Positions 9,129 to 17,313 of a stretch of DNA of 64,000 bases are shown here, piece after piece. The DNA comes from an uncultured Lachnospiraceae bacterium (GTDB lineage Bacteria > Bacillota > Clostridia > Lachnospirales > Lachnospiraceae). Made by a program: the position numbers and the translations under genes. Position 1 is the first letter of the stretch, and the number at the start of each line of letters is the position of its first letter. The stretch is taken from positions 53,346 through 117,345 of the forward strand of contig CAMEJJ010000009.1 in NCBI GenBank assembly GCA_945919795.1, given 5' to 3'. The notes beneath the pieces were generated by a model. The model did no database searches and was not told the origin of the DNA. It saw nothing but the letters and a program-made list of their open reading frames with translations.

Positions 9129-9146
9129 ATTGCACCTCGCATTCCC

Positions 9147-9214
9147 AATTAAGCTGTCAGTACTATGAGTACATCATACAGCTTAATTATATAATGGTTG
9201 ATCTAATTACTCAA
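9147..9214 (-). promoter_or_regulatory. Recombinase promoter with nested inverted repeat operator
   Basis: On the minus strand TTGAGT (9214-9209) precedes TATAAT (9191-9186) by 17 bases. Just downstream an 11-bp perfect inverted repeat (AATTAAGCTGT at 9147-9157 and ACAGCTTAATT at 9178-9188) encloses a second one, GTACT-ATG-AGTAC, at 9160-9172. Such a symmetric site at the transcription start suits repression by one of the element's regulators. Confidence 0.6.
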
Positions 9215-9365
9215 TTGGTAAATCGCGTTTTTCCGCGATATAACGCAGTTCTTCGTCTGTTATCTTTCCTTCTTTTTTAAGCTGCTTCATAATGTCAAAA
9301 GCAGCATACTTAATAGCCATTTCCTCAGCCTCTGGAGGAAATGTAAGCTCTTTTAATTCCTTCAT
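9207..9365 (-). CDS. Small 52-residue protein upstream of the recombinase
   Basis: A complete frame starts at 9365 right after AGGAGGGATGGTC, an excellent ribosome site, and codes for a charged helical peptide (MKELKELTFPPEAEEMAIK ... EGKITDEELRYIAEKRDL). The end KITDEELRYIAEK resembles SHOCT-like and similar short helical modules. It lies between the sigma-like gene at 9377 and the recombinase, so it may be a recombination directionality factor or a regulator. This is inferred only from position and size. Confidence 0.7.
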   Translation of the reverse strand: MKELKELTFPPEAEEMAIKYAAFDIMKQLKKEGKITDEELRYIAEKRDLPIE

Positions 9366-9376
9366 GACCATCCCTC

Positions 9377-9937
9377 CTAAAGCTTCTCAATGAAATAATT
9401 TTCCATGTAGGAAATCAATTCACAATGAATACGGCTTGCCTTTCTTCTGACAACCGGAACAGATACACCAGCTTCCTCTGCCAGCGTGTAGTAGTCCTTC
9501 TCCTGCTTCAGAAGCGGAATGATAAGTTCCTGCTCCTTCATGCTAAGTGCATGCAGGTGCCTCTTGAAGGATGCGTATTCATCAGCCATCATCACAATGA
9601 CATACTCTCTTCTCTTGAATTCCTGTACCAGAGCCGGATCTGATAAAGCATCCTCTGCTGAATTCAGTCCTTTGATAGCTCCCTCAAGCATTACATCAAG
9701 AACCGCTTCATCCGCTGTAGGATTACTATAGTTACCCAAATTCTGAATACGGACTCCTAGTTCATCTTTGTGATTGCTACGCTTTCTTTCCTTCTCTGCC
9801 TTAATCTCGTAGATCAGTCTCATCTTGCAATCCTCGATGATTCCCTGGAAGGAAGAGTAATTGGAATAAATCAGTTCGGCCCTCTCCCTAGCTGATTTGT
9901 CACCGTAGCTTTCATAGATATTAACCATAGTGGCCAT
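9377..9937 (-). CDS. Sigma-70 region 4-like / ArpU-type regulator of the ICE
   Basis: Start at 9937 is preceded by AGGAGG. The 186-residue protein is mostly helical; residues about 125-175 (LSMKEQELIIPLLKQ, YTLAEEAGVSVPVVRRKAS) look like a sigma region 4 helix-turn-helix of the kind found in phage ArpU-like late regulators. It lies 11 bases upstream of the small gene at 9207-9365, so they form an operon leading into the recombinase. A role in switching on excision or transfer is plausible but inferred. Confidence 0.65.
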   Translation of the reverse strand: MATMVNIYESYGDKSARERAELIYSNYSSFQGIIEDCKMRLIYEIKAEKERKRSNHKDELGVRIQNLGNYSNPTADEAVLDVMLEGAIKGLNSAEDALSDPALVQEFKRREYVIVMMADEYASFKRHLHALSMKEQELIIPLLKQEKDYYTLAEEAGVSVPVVRRKASRIHCELISYMENYFIEKL

Positions 9938-10076
9938 ATACACCTCCTATATTCAGTTGTGTTTATGTCACTAGGCTGCGCGCCGCTTCGTAACTCTTTA
10001 CATGTTCTAGTCTAATTGGAATGCACCTTAGAATCGTTAGCGCGGATGTGGACATAAAGTACACATAATGTGAACC

Positions 10077-10439
10077 TTAGCCCTCAAGAATCTGAATCTG
10101 TCTTAGCATTTCAAGTGCAGACTTCTTTGCTTTGTCAGTCTTCAGATTGTTTAGAATCTCTATTGCTTCATTAACAATAGGATCAAGATTATCCGGTGAA
10201 TCACCGTTTAATATATAATCAGCAGATACATGAAACAGACGACTGAGCTGTGTAAGCATCTCCGCTGAAACACCTCTGCTGTTGTTCTCATAATTGGAAA
10301 TAGCAGACTTACCCTCAAGATGAAGTCTTACTGCAAGCTCCTCCTGGGTAAGCCCTGCATCAGTACGTAACTTTTTAATTCTTCCACCAACTGTTGTTAC
10401 ATCAATAGTTCCATTGTTTCTGTTCACTTTTTTCATCAT
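10077..10439 (-). CDS. XRE family transcriptional regulator
   Basis: A 120-residue protein with a standard HTH_3 domain at about 18-75: RIKKLRTDAGLTQEELA, followed by KSAISNYENNSRG and LSRLFHVSADYIL. The C-terminal 40 residues are helical, likely for dimerisation. It starts with two adjacent ATG codons about ten bases after a GGAAAGGG stretch. It resembles CI/ImmR-type repressors that keep ICEs quiescent. A long hairpin lies 60 bases upstream (10500-10571), which could attenuate its expression. Confidence 0.85.
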   Translation of the reverse strand: MMKKVNRNNGTIDVTTVGGRIKKLRTDAGLTQEELAVRLHLEGKSAISNYENNSRGVSAEMLTQLSRLFHVSADYILNGDSPDNLDPIVNEAIEILNNLKTDKAKKSALEMLRQIQILEG

Positions 10440-10753
10440 CTACACCCTTTCCGGTGCCTTCCAAAACAGAAGCGAACCGAAAAAAAGCGCACGAAAAAAG
10501 CCTGCAAAACAAATACTTAAACCAGCTGATACGCATATACGTATCTTCCAGTAAGCTTCTGTTTTGCAGGCCCTTTTTAATCTGAATAGATGTCTTACGC
10601 CCTTGCTGCATCTATCCGTAGTAAATACGACTCTCTTCACAAACTCTTGGATGCCAGACGTCACTCATTTGTAAGTCTTTTAACGCCTGAACCAGCGACC
10701 AATCCAGCAATCTCCCTAGCATCCTCATGAATATTAAATTGTAAATCTAATTG
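10440..10753. other. Gene-free region with large hairpin
   Basis: No gene is supported. Outer arms GCCTGCAAAACA (10500-10511) and TGTTTTGCAGGC (10560-10571) pair perfectly; inside, GATACG-CATATA-CGTATC (10528-10545) forms a second hairpin. Runs of T follow on both strands (CTTTTT after 10571; TTTTTT on the minus strand), so it may be a bidirectional terminator, an attenuator in the XRE leader, or a structured small RNA. Confidence 0.5.
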
Positions 10754-11008
10754 CTACTTGCCTAACTTGTTAAGCTTCGCAGCGTATCCGGTTAAGCGAG
10801 CATGCCTCTTCTTAGCAAGCTCCTCCTCGGATCTATTGTCATCGAATACGGATACCTTGCCTTTCTTCACGCACACAACAAGGCGAGCACCGCATTCCGG
10901 GCAGACCATATACGAAGTTGTACTAGCTGACTCCATAAGAAATCCACCACATCTGTGGCAGCAAACCACGCATTCCCCAATTTTTTCCTCCGCTGAACTC
11001 ATCAACAT
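10754..11008 (-). CDS. Small zinc-ribbon protein
   Basis: Start taken at 11008, four bases after AGGAGG; a second ATG six bases on is also well spaced. The product of about 84 residues has two CxxC pairs typical of a zinc ribbon (CHRCGG and CPECGA) and a basic C-terminus (KKRHARLTGYAAKLNKLG). Such small DNA- or RNA-binding proteins are common in the regulatory ends of clostridial ICEs. Function unknown. The sense frame stays open for about 30 codons past the TAG stop, which I regard as chance. Confidence 0.7.
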   Translation of the reverse strand: MLMSSAEEKIGECVVCCHRCGGFLMESASTTSYMVCPECGARLVVCVKKGKVSVFDDNRSEEELAKKRHARLTGYAAKLNKLGK

Positions 11009-11175
11009 CACGCCTCCTTTGTCTTTCAAGCTTGATATCTCTCATTCGGAAAAGGGAAAGAAACCGATATGATGAGCATACTATAATCTCCCGATAATGG
11101 CCTTTCCGTAGTGTAGTCAACACTGCCATTATCAATGCACGACTGGTCTGATCTGTAAAAACTGTTTAGCACACA

Positions 11176-11778
11176 TTACGCGAGGTCTTTAATGACCTTA
11201 ACAGCCACACCCTGAATCTCACAGTCTGAAACAATGATGTCCTTCATAGTCTTGTTCTCAGGATGAAGTCTGATTTTCTGATTCTCTTTGTCTACAAAAT
11301 AGCGCTTCAGCGTGTTCTCATTCCCTACAAGTGCAACAACAATATCGCCATCCCTGGCCTCTGATTGCTTTCTGACAAGTACCAGATCTCCGGGAGAGAT
11401 TCCAGCATCAATCATGGACTCGCCCTTAGCCCTAAGTAGGAAAAAAGTTCCGTTGCCAAACATAGAAACAGGCAATGACACATAACTTTCAGCGTACTCT
11501 TCCTCCAGTGTGGGAACGCCGCAGGAAACAGCACCTAACAGTGCTACGCTTGTAAACTCTGTCTGAACCTTCTCGGTCTGCGCAGTAGAAATCTGCTGGC
11601 CATCATATCTGATCATACCATTCTCATTCATGGCTACCAGGTACTTATATGCAGTTCCTCTGGCAATACCGACCGCATCTGCAATCTCTGTTGTAGACGG
11701 TGAGTGGCGATATTTTTTGTAGTATTCCTCTACAAATGCCTTAATAGTACCCATAAGCTCTGTAGATTTATGTCTCAT
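11176..11778 (-). CDS. LexA-like repressor with S24 autoprotease domain
   Basis: A 200-residue protein with an N-terminal winged helix (about 1-65, SPSTTEIADAVGIARGTAYKYL) and a C-terminal S24 domain. Visible parts are the cleavage-site region LLGAVSCGVP, the catalytic serine in GESMIDAG and the catalytic lysine in NTLKRYF. LexA proteins repress SOS genes and self-cleave on RecA filaments. Here it sits in the ICE regulatory end with its own promoter covered by a perfect LexA box (11843-11856), so it probably links ICE excision or cargo expression to DNA damage, like ImmR/LexA switches of other ICEs. It could also be a host-like LexA paralogue carried by the element. Confidence 0.88.
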   Translation of the reverse strand: MRHKSTELMGTIKAFVEEYYKKYRHSPSTTEIADAVGIARGTAYKYLVAMNENGMIRYDGQQISTAQTEKVQTEFTSVALLGAVSCGVPTLEEEYAESYVSLPVSMFGNGTFFLLRAKGESMIDAGISPGDLVLVRKQSEARDGDIVVALVGNENTLKRYFVDKENQKIRLHPENKTMKDIIVSDCEIQGVAVKVIKDLA

Positions 11779-11830
11779 ACGCCGCTCCTTTCTAAAGGAA
11801 GCAATCTGCTTTCGTTACTTCCTATTTGAA

Positions 11831-11859
11831 AGTATATCACTGCGAACACTTGTTCGCAA
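11831..11859 (-). promoter_or_regulatory. lexA-like promoter with LexA (Cheo) box
   Basis: Minus strand: TTGCGA (11859-11854), 17 bases, TATACT (11836-11831). The spacer contains CGAACACTTGTTCG (11843-11856), a perfect match to the Gram-positive LexA box CGAACN4GTTCG. This predicts autorepression. Confidence 0.85.
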
Positions 11860-11890
11860 CAATAATCTACAAAATATCAAAAATATCTGA

Positions 11891-11898
11891 CAACAGCC
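11891..11898. repeat. Target duplication of outer IS66 element, left copy
   Basis: CAACAGCC occurs directly before the element's terminal GTAAGCG and again directly after the other terminus (17219-17226). Eight-base duplications are the rule for the IS66 family. Confidence 0.95.
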
Positions 11899-12009
11899 GT
11901 AAGCGCTAAATAAGTTGGTGCCTTTCGGCACAGTTATAATCCATGAGATAATGAACTCAATATAGTTATGCGAGTTATAGTAATGCGTAGTAACGTTAGG
12001 AGGTTAGTC

Positions 12010-12375
12010 ATGGATCAAGTTACTAAAGTTCGTCAGCACTTTAAACGCGAGGAATGGAAATCCATTATAAGCGAGTGTCGTGCTAGTGGTATGACTGTTT
12101 CTGCATGGTGTAAAGCTAATGGTATTGTAGAACAGACATACTATAAGAATCTTAAAAAGTTGCGCGAGGAGATGATAGAAAATCTACCCGTTCCGGTTGC
12201 AACAAATATTTGCGAAAAACCAACAGTATTTAAAAAACTGGAAGTTCAGACACCTATACCAGACACTAAGGCTGCGGTTATCATTCGTCTCGGTAGTGCT
12301 ACCGTAGAAGTCAATGAAGGAACTTCTCAACAGACTATACAGGCAGTGCTCTTGGCACTGCAAAGCATATGTTAG
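12010..12375 (+). CDS. IS66 accessory protein OrfA (TnpA-like)
   Basis: The start at 12010 follows GGAGG at six bases. The product of 121 residues has an N-terminal helix-turn-helix (WKSIISECRASGMTVSAWCKANGIVEQTYY), the IS66 orf1 / InsA-type fold, and a variable tail. It is needed with OrfB for transposition of IS66 elements. It overlaps the next start by seven bases. It is 12-40 percent similar by eye to the inner element's equivalent, meaning that the two elements are related but distinct. Confidence 0.85.
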   Translation: MDQVTKVRQHFKREEWKSIISECRASGMTVSAWCKANGIVEQTYYKNLKKLREEMIENLPVPVATNICEKPTVFKKLEVQTPIPDTKAAVIIRLGSATVEVNEGTSQQTIQAVLLALQSIC

Positions 12376-12725
12376 GCGATATCACTGCCTGTGAGAACAT
12401 CTATATCGCATGTGGATATACCGATATGCGTAAATCTATTGATGGACTCGCAGCGGTTGTTCAGGAACAGTTTCACCTAGATCCTTTTTCGAATACTTTG
12501 TTCCTATTCTGTGGCAGGCACAGAAACAAGATGAAAGCACTTCTCTGGGAAGGCGATGGTTTCATTCTTCTCTACAAAAGATTAGAGAACGGTTCTTTCA
12601 AATGGCCCCGCAATGAAACAGAAGCAAAACCTATCACATGGCAGCAATTCCGGTGGCTGATGGAAGGATTACAGATTGAACAAAAACAGTCCATTCAGCC
12701 TGCTAAAAAGGGTGATTTCTGTTAG
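12369..12725 (+). CDS. IS66 accessory protein OrfB (TnpB)
   Basis: A 118-residue protein of the IS66 Orf2 family, with the typical stretches ACGYTDMRKSIDGLA, LFLFCGRHRNKMKALLWEGDGF and LLYKRLENG. It is intact, and its role is DNA contact or transposase assistance. It overlaps orfA by seven bases, indicating coupled translation. Its counterpart in the inner element (14185-14541) matches well in the same stretches. Confidence 0.92.
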   Translation: MLGDITACENIYIACGYTDMRKSIDGLAAVVQEQFHLDPFSNTLFLFCGRHRNKMKALLWEGDGFILLYKRLENGSFKWPRNETEAKPITWQQFRWLMEGLQIEQKQSIQPAKKGDFC

Positions 12726-12818
12726 ACGTAAAGTGCCTGAAACCCTTGATTTTACTGGCTTTTTCGACATTTTTGTGGTATAATTATCTTATCAAAAAGC
12801 AAAGGAATTATACCAGTT

Positions 12819-13698
12819 ATGAGCGAAAAAGATGCCTATATTGAGCACCTTGAAAACACCATAAAAGACTTACAAAACCAGGTGAGTAATCTTACTGAAA
12901 TGGTTCTTTTGCTTCGCAAGGAAAAGTTTGGACCATCCAGTGAAAAAACAAGCACGCAACTCGAAGGTCAATTATCCCTGTTCAATGAAGCTGAAGTCGA
13001 AGCTGATCCCAATGCTAAGGAACCCTTCTACGAACGTAAAGGTTGCATTGTCAAAAAGAATGCTAAAACCAAGCGTGAAGAACTATTAAAAGACCTTCCA
13101 GTAGAAGAAATCCCTTGTATGATTCATCCGGACGACATGTTCTGTGAACGTTGTGGTACAGGACTTAAGGAAATCGGATATATCAAAGTACGTGATGAAC
13201 TTGAATATATACCTGCCAAGGTTAAAATCCTTCGATATATGCAGCAAGCATGTGAATGTCCGGCTTGTAAGCATAAAGGACTGCCTTTTATAAAGAAAGC
13301 CTTTACACCAACTTCCGTATTAAATCATTCACTTGCATCCCCTAGTTCTGTTGCTCGTGTCATGTATCAGAAATACGTAAACAGTATTCCGCTTTACAGA
13401 CAGGAAAAGGACTGGGAACAGATTGGAATCGGTCTTAGTCGAGCTACCATGGCAAACTGGATCATCCGTAGTAGCGAAGATCATCTGATGCCAGTTGTTG
13501 AACATCTGCGCAAAAAGCTTTTAGAGCGTGATATCATCCATTGTGATGAGACTCCTGTTCAGGTCTTAAAGGAAGAAGGTAAAAAGCCACAGACGAAATC
13601 TTATATGTGGCTATACCGTAGCGGTAACGATGAAAAGGAACCAATCGTTCTCTACGATTACCAGCCTTCTAGAAATGGTGACCACGCAGTTACCTTTC
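12819..13698 (+). pseudogene. Outer IS66 transposase, N-terminal part, split by nested element
   Basis: Begins at 12819 with an extended -10 promoter (TGGTATAAT, 12777-12784) upstream. It encodes the coiled-coil N-terminus, the zinc-finger region (CERCGTGL ... CECPACKHKG) and the start of the DDE domain with HCDETPVQVL. The frame is broken at 13699 by the inner element; read-through gives a false end at 13727. Joining 13698 directly to 16490 restores the reading frame AVTF-LKDFKGYVHSDGYSGY and yields 510 residues, the normal IS66 transposase size. Confidence 0.93.
13691..13698. repeat. Target duplication of inner IS66 element, left copy
   Basis: TACCTTTC lies just before the inner terminus and again at 16482-16489 just after the other one, a perfect 8-base duplication inside the outer transposase gene. 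Confidence 0.95.
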
Positions 13699-13805
13699 GT
13701 AAGCGTCAAATCACTCGCCTTAACTAAAGTCTGACTCTGTGCCATACTATAAAAAATCTAAAAACTCTTTGGAGTTTTTGTAGTTTTTATAGGAGGCTAA
13801 ATCAA

Positions 13806-14195
13806 ATGGACAAGTGTACACACGAGGTTCGCAAACAGTATTGGAAAAATATCATCAATCAATGCCTGCAAAGGCCGAAAGGCATGACCGTCAAACAGTG
13901 GCTTGATGAAAACAGCATTTGCGAACAGACTTACTATCACTGGCTTAAAAGAATCCGTCAGGAAACTTATGAGCTTGCAACAACTTCATCTAATACGGCA
14001 TGTGTGAAAACGATGCGCGGCGAAGTTGCATTTGCGGAAGTTCCGCTACCGGCCATGAATCCCGTTGCACCAGACGGAAATGGATTTCGTCCGGATATTA
14101 CCATACAGACCGGATCCGTGCTCATTGGTGTTTCTAACACCGCATCCGATTCGTTACTTGATAAGCTGCTTGAGGTGATCGGCCATGCTCGCTGA
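13806..14195 (+). CDS. IS66 accessory protein OrfA (TnpA-like), inner element
   Basis: A 129-residue protein with the IS66 orf1 helix-turn-helix (YWKNIINQCLQ, GMTVKQWLDENSICEQTYYHWLKRIRQ) and a variable C-terminus. A ribosome site, AGGAGG, is about 10 bases upstream. It overlaps orfB by 11 bases. Confidence 0.85.
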   Translation: MDKCTHEVRKQYWKNIINQCLQRPKGMTVKQWLDENSICEQTYYHWLKRIRQETYELATTSSNTACVKTMRGEVAFAEVPLPAMNPVAPDGNGFRPDITIQTGSVLIGVSNTASDSLLDKLLEVIGHAR

Positions 14196-14541
14196 AGCAG
14201 CCGGCATTTCGAAGATTATCATTGCCTGTGGCAGAACGGATCTTCGAAAGGGAATTGATGGCCTTGCACAACTGATCGGAACAAAGTACGACATGAATCC
14301 GTTTGAAAAAAATGTACTCTTTCTTTTCTGTGGCGGACGCGGCGACCGGATCAAAGGGCTCTTATGGGAGGGCAATGGATTTCTGCTTTTATACAAGAGA
14401 CTGGAAGACGGCTCCTTCTCATGGCCCCGTACTCCGGAGGAAGCCATGCAGCTTACCCGCGAGCAGTACGAAATGCTTATGATGGGCCTGAATCCCGTCC
14501 GGCCTAAAATAAGGGATGTTCATCCGCAAAAGGTATTTTAG
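14185..14541 (+). CDS. IS66 accessory protein OrfB (TnpB), inner element
   Basis: A 118-residue IS66 Orf2 protein with ACGRTDLRKGIDGLAQLIG, LFLFCGGRGDRIKGLLWEGNGF and LLYKRLEDGSFSWPR, the same landmarks as the outer copy. The start ATG follows GAGGTG within the end of orfA. Intact. Confidence 0.92.
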   Translation: MLAEAAGISKIIIACGRTDLRKGIDGLAQLIGTKYDMNPFEKNVLFLFCGGRGDRIKGLLWEGNGFLLLYKRLEDGSFSWPRTPEEAMQLTREQYEMLMMGLNPVRPKIRDVHPQKVF

Positions 14542-14809
14542 TTTTGTGCAAAACAGAGAATTTTTTGCCGGTATTTTTTCTGCATATATTTTCCCTGTGT
14601 GCTTTCAAAGAGTCTGTGATAAGGCATTTCAGGACGGCATACAGGTGATATCAATATATTTTTGAACCTTGAAAACTCTATATTTCCTTGTCGTATATGC
14701 GTCATATACAGCATCTTATCCATAGTCAGAATGACGAAAACAGACATCCTTCCCATTAGCTTATTTTTGCACTTTACTGTATAATGGAAATCAGTAAAGG
14801 AGCTTTGGG
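14542..14809. other. Non-coding spacer in inner IS66 element
   Basis: 268 bases between orfB and the transposase. I see no gene. A TGTATAAT extended -10 box at about 14779-14786 and GGAG at about 14799 serve the transposase gene. Confidence 0.5.
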
Positions 14810-16435
14810 ATGAGTCAGAAACATACACTGGATGAACTGAATAACTTAAGCCGTGAGGAACTTATTACCATGGTGCTTATGATGCAGGGACAGCTCGATA
14901 CGCTGAATGACAACATCGAGAAGTTAATCGAACAGGTTCGCCTTGCAAACAGTTACCGTTTTGGCAGGAGTTCCGAAAAGCTGAGTGTTATCGAAGGACA
15001 GATGTCGTTCTTCGATGAAGCGGATGCCATGTATGATAATTCTGCAGCCGAACCGGAGGCTGACGAAGTCATCTCTGTAAGGAAGAAGAAAACCAAAGGT
15101 CAGAGGGAACTCGACCTGAAAGACTTCCCGGTTGATGTCATACCTGCCCACCGTGTTTCCGAAGAAGAGCTTGATGCATTCTTTGGAAAAGGAAACTGGA
15201 AAAAGATGCCGGATGAAACCTACAAACGCCTCCGGCACGAACCGGAATCCTGGACCGTGGAACTGCATACCGTAGAAGTTTATGTCGGCACAGACGGTGA
15301 CCATCAGGATGAATTCTTAAGAGGGCAAAGACCAAAGGATCTTTTACGAAACAGTATCGTTACACCATCCTTACTGGCTTCTATTCTGAATGTCAAATAT
15401 GTCAATTCTTCAGCACTCAATCGAGTAGCACAGGAGTTTGAACGAAATGGTGTAAACATTTCAAAACAGACAATGTCCAACTGGATTGTAAAATGCGCAG
15501 ATAAATATTTTGCTCCTTTTGTAGAACGGATGAAACAGGAACTGCTAAAGCTGCCTGTTACCCAGTCAGATGAAACGCCGACCCAGGTTATTGAAGACAG
15601 CGACCACCCGAATACAAAGTGTTACATGTGGGTGCACCGCTCCGGCGAGCTGTACACACAGCGTCCAATCGTAATCTATGAATACCAGAAAGGACGTGAC
15701 CATCACATTCCACTGGAATTCTACAGAGATTACAAGGGTGTCCTTGTTACGGACGGGCTCAGTCAGTATCATCTGGTTGATAAAAAGCTTCCGGATGTTA
15801 CAAATGCGAATTGCTGGGCACATGCAAGACGCGATTATGCCGATGCAATCAAGGCAGCTGATAAAAGTAATCCGGCTGCACTGAAGAACTCGATTGCACA
15901 TCAGGCTCTGGAGCGGATTGCAAAGTTCTATGAAGAAGATGGTAAATTAAAAGATTTACCATCAGAGGAACGACTTCAAAAGCGACAGTTGATTATTAAA
16001 CCGCTTGTTGAGGATTACTTTGCGTGGGTAAAAGAAATACTCTCCGATACAACGCTCCTTCCCAAAGGAAAAACAGCCGATGGACTGAAATACAGTCTGA
16101 ATCAGGAAAAATACCTGAAAGTATTTCTTGATCATCCGGATGTTCCGATTGATAATTCGGCTTCGGAGCGTGCCATCCGGACATTTTGCCTGGGCAAGAA
16201 GAACTGGATGTTCCATAACACTGCCAACGGTGCCAATTCCAGTGCGCTGGTATATAGTATTTCGGAAACCGCAAAGCTGAATCATCTTCGGCCGTATTAT
16301 TATTTCAGATATATACTCACAGAGTTACCAAAACACTGTGACGAAAAAGGAAATATAGATCCTGCAGAGCTGGATTACTTAATGCCATGGTCAGAAAGTC
16401 TTCCGGAAGAATGCAGGAAACCACGCCGCTCATAA
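14810..16435 (+). CDS. IS66-family transposase, inner element, intact
   Basis: A 541-residue DDE transposase starting at 14810 after GGAG. The N-terminal coiled-coil (LVLMMQGQLDTLNDNIEKL), the FGRSSEKL motif, the catalytic QSDETPTQV (first Asp), VTDGLSQYH (second Asp) and DNSASERAIRTFCLGKKNW (Glu region) are present. The zinc finger found in many IS66 transposases, including the outer copy, seems absent here, the region being replaced by a shorter segment. Full length and no frameshift. Confidence 0.93.
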   Translation: MSQKHTLDELNNLSREELITMVLMMQGQLDTLNDNIEKLIEQVRLANSYRFGRSSEKLSVIEGQMSFFDEADAMYDNSAAEPEADEVISVRKKKTKGQRELDLKDFPVDVIPAHRVSEEELDAFFGKGNWKKMPDETYKRLRHEPESWTVELHTVEVYVGTDGDHQDEFLRGQRPKDLLRNSIVTPSLLASILNVKYVNSSALNRVAQEFERNGVNISKQTMSNWIVKCADKYFAPFVERMKQELLKLPVTQSDETPTQVIEDSDHPNTKCYMWVHRSGELYTQRPIVIYEYQKGRDHHIPLEFYRDYKGVLVTDGLSQYHLVDKKLPDVTNANCWAHARRDYADAIKAADKSNPAALKNSIAHQALERIAKFYEEDGKLKDLPSEERLQKRQLIIKPLVEDYFAWVKEILSDTTLLPKGKTADGLKYSLNQEKYLKVFLDHPDVPIDNSASERAIRTFCLGKKNWMFHNTANGANSSALVYSISETAKLNHLRPYYYFRYILTELPKHCDEKGNIDPAELDYLMPWSESLPEECRKPRRS

Positions 16436-16481
16436 ACCAGCGGCGTTTATTTTAACAGTAAGCGCATGGTTTGACGTTTAC

Positions 16482-16489
16482 TACCTTTC
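16482..16489. repeat. Target duplication of inner IS66 element, right copy
   Basis: TACCTTTC, identical to 13691-13698. Confidence 0.95.
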
Positions 16490-17142
16490 TTAAGGACTTT
16501 AAGGGATATGTCCATTCCGATGGATACTCTGGATATAATAAACTAAAAGATATCACCAGAGTCGGATGCTGGGCACATCTGAGGCGAAAGTTTGTGGAAG
16601 CTATCCCTACAAAGAAAACGGATGGTCCACCAACCAGTGCTGAAATAGGTCGCCAGTACTGTGATAAACTCTTCGCCATTGAAGATACATTAAAAGACCT
16701 ATCACCTGAAGAAAGATTTTGTAAGCGTCTTGAGTTGGAGAAACCAGTTCTTGAGGCTTTTTGGTGTTGGCTTGATTCTCTTAATACTTTGAAAGGTTCT
16801 GCTCTTGGAAAAGCAGTTACCTATGCTCAGAATCAAAGACCATATATGGAGAACTATCTTCTTGATGGAAGATGTTCACTTTCAAACAATGCAGCGGAAA
16901 ATGCCATTCGTCCATTTACTGTAGGACGGAAGAACTGGCTTTTTTCCGATACTCCAAAAGGAGCAAAAGCATCTGCTGCGATTTATAGTTTAGTTGAGAC
17001 CGCAAAAGCAAACGGTCTTAATGTATATGCATATCTTCAACATTTGCTTCAGTACATGCCAGGGAGCGAGTGGCAACGATATCCAGAAGAACTGGATACT
17101 TTGATGCCGTGGGATCCAGATGTACAAGAGCAATGTAAATAG
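16490..17142 (+). pseudogene. Outer IS66 transposase, C-terminal part
   Basis: The continuation of the gene broken at 13698. It carries VHSDGYSGYN (second catalytic Asp), WAHLRRKF, and NNAAENAIRPFTVGRKNWLF (catalytic Glu region), and ends LMPWDPDVQEQ, the usual IS66 C-terminus. An apparent start at 16471 lies in the inner element and has no biological support. Confidence 0.92.
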
Positions 17143-17218
17143 TAACAGTTAACGTTGGGGATGGTATTATAAGCCATCCTCTTTTAATTTGGTAGGCACT
17201 ATGTTATTAAGCGCTTAC

Positions 17219-17226
17219 CAACAGCC
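17219..17226. repeat. Target duplication of outer IS66 element, right copy
   Basis: CAACAGCC, identical to 11891-11898. Confidence 0.95.
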
Positions 17227-17270
17227 GCGAAATCGTGCACTCCCCCTTTTATGATTCTATGGTAACAAAA

Positions 17271-17296
17271 TGGCTGTCCTTATATTAGGACAGCCA
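17271..17296 (-). terminator. Terminator of the defence operon
   Basis: The arms TGGCTGTCC and GGACAGCCA pair perfectly around an 8-base loop, with TTTTG after the stem on the minus strand. It lies 18 bases beyond the stop of the SEC-C gene, the last gene of the operon. Confidence 0.8.
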
Positions 17297-17313
17297 ACAA
17301 ATCACTTACACCT

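Larger units (their letters stand above)
13699..16481 (+). mobile_element. Inner IS66-family element, complete (2783 bp)
   Basis: The termini GTAAGCGTCAAATCA and, inverted, GTAAACGTCAAACCA are imperfect inverted repeats, with further match beyond. Three intact genes (orfA, orfB, transposase) and a perfect 8-bp target duplication suggest a recent and possibly active insertion. The GC content and codon use are higher than in the outer copy, so it probably came from another lineage. Confidence 0.95.
11899..17218 (+). mobile_element. IS66-family element, interrupted by a second IS66-family element
   Basis: The termini GTAAGCGCTAAATAA (left) and, inverted, GTAAGCGCTTAATAA (right) are imperfect inverted repeats of about 25 bp and begin with the IS66 signature GTAAGCG. 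Removing the nested element and its duplication leaves 2529 bp with the usual three genes (orfA, orfB, transposase). It is inserted between the LexA-like gene and the terminator of the defence operon, not inside a gene. The transposase is broken, so the copy is probably non-autonomous now. Confidence 0.95.

Noticed and set aside
10662..10754. The frame of the small zinc-ribbon gene stays open for about 30 codons after its TAG stop, suggesting read-through.
   Set aside because: A 30-codon open stretch after a stop is expected by chance, no suppressor signal was seen, and the extension resembles no known domain.
13699..13727. Read-through of the outer transposase into the inner element as a real C-terminus.
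   Set aside because: The target duplication and frame restoration at 16490 show that this end is an insertion artefact.
14538..14828. Minus-strand frame in the inner IS66 spacer that could be a passenger gene.
   Set aside because: It overlaps both flanking IS genes, has no ribosome site, and is probably a shadow frame.
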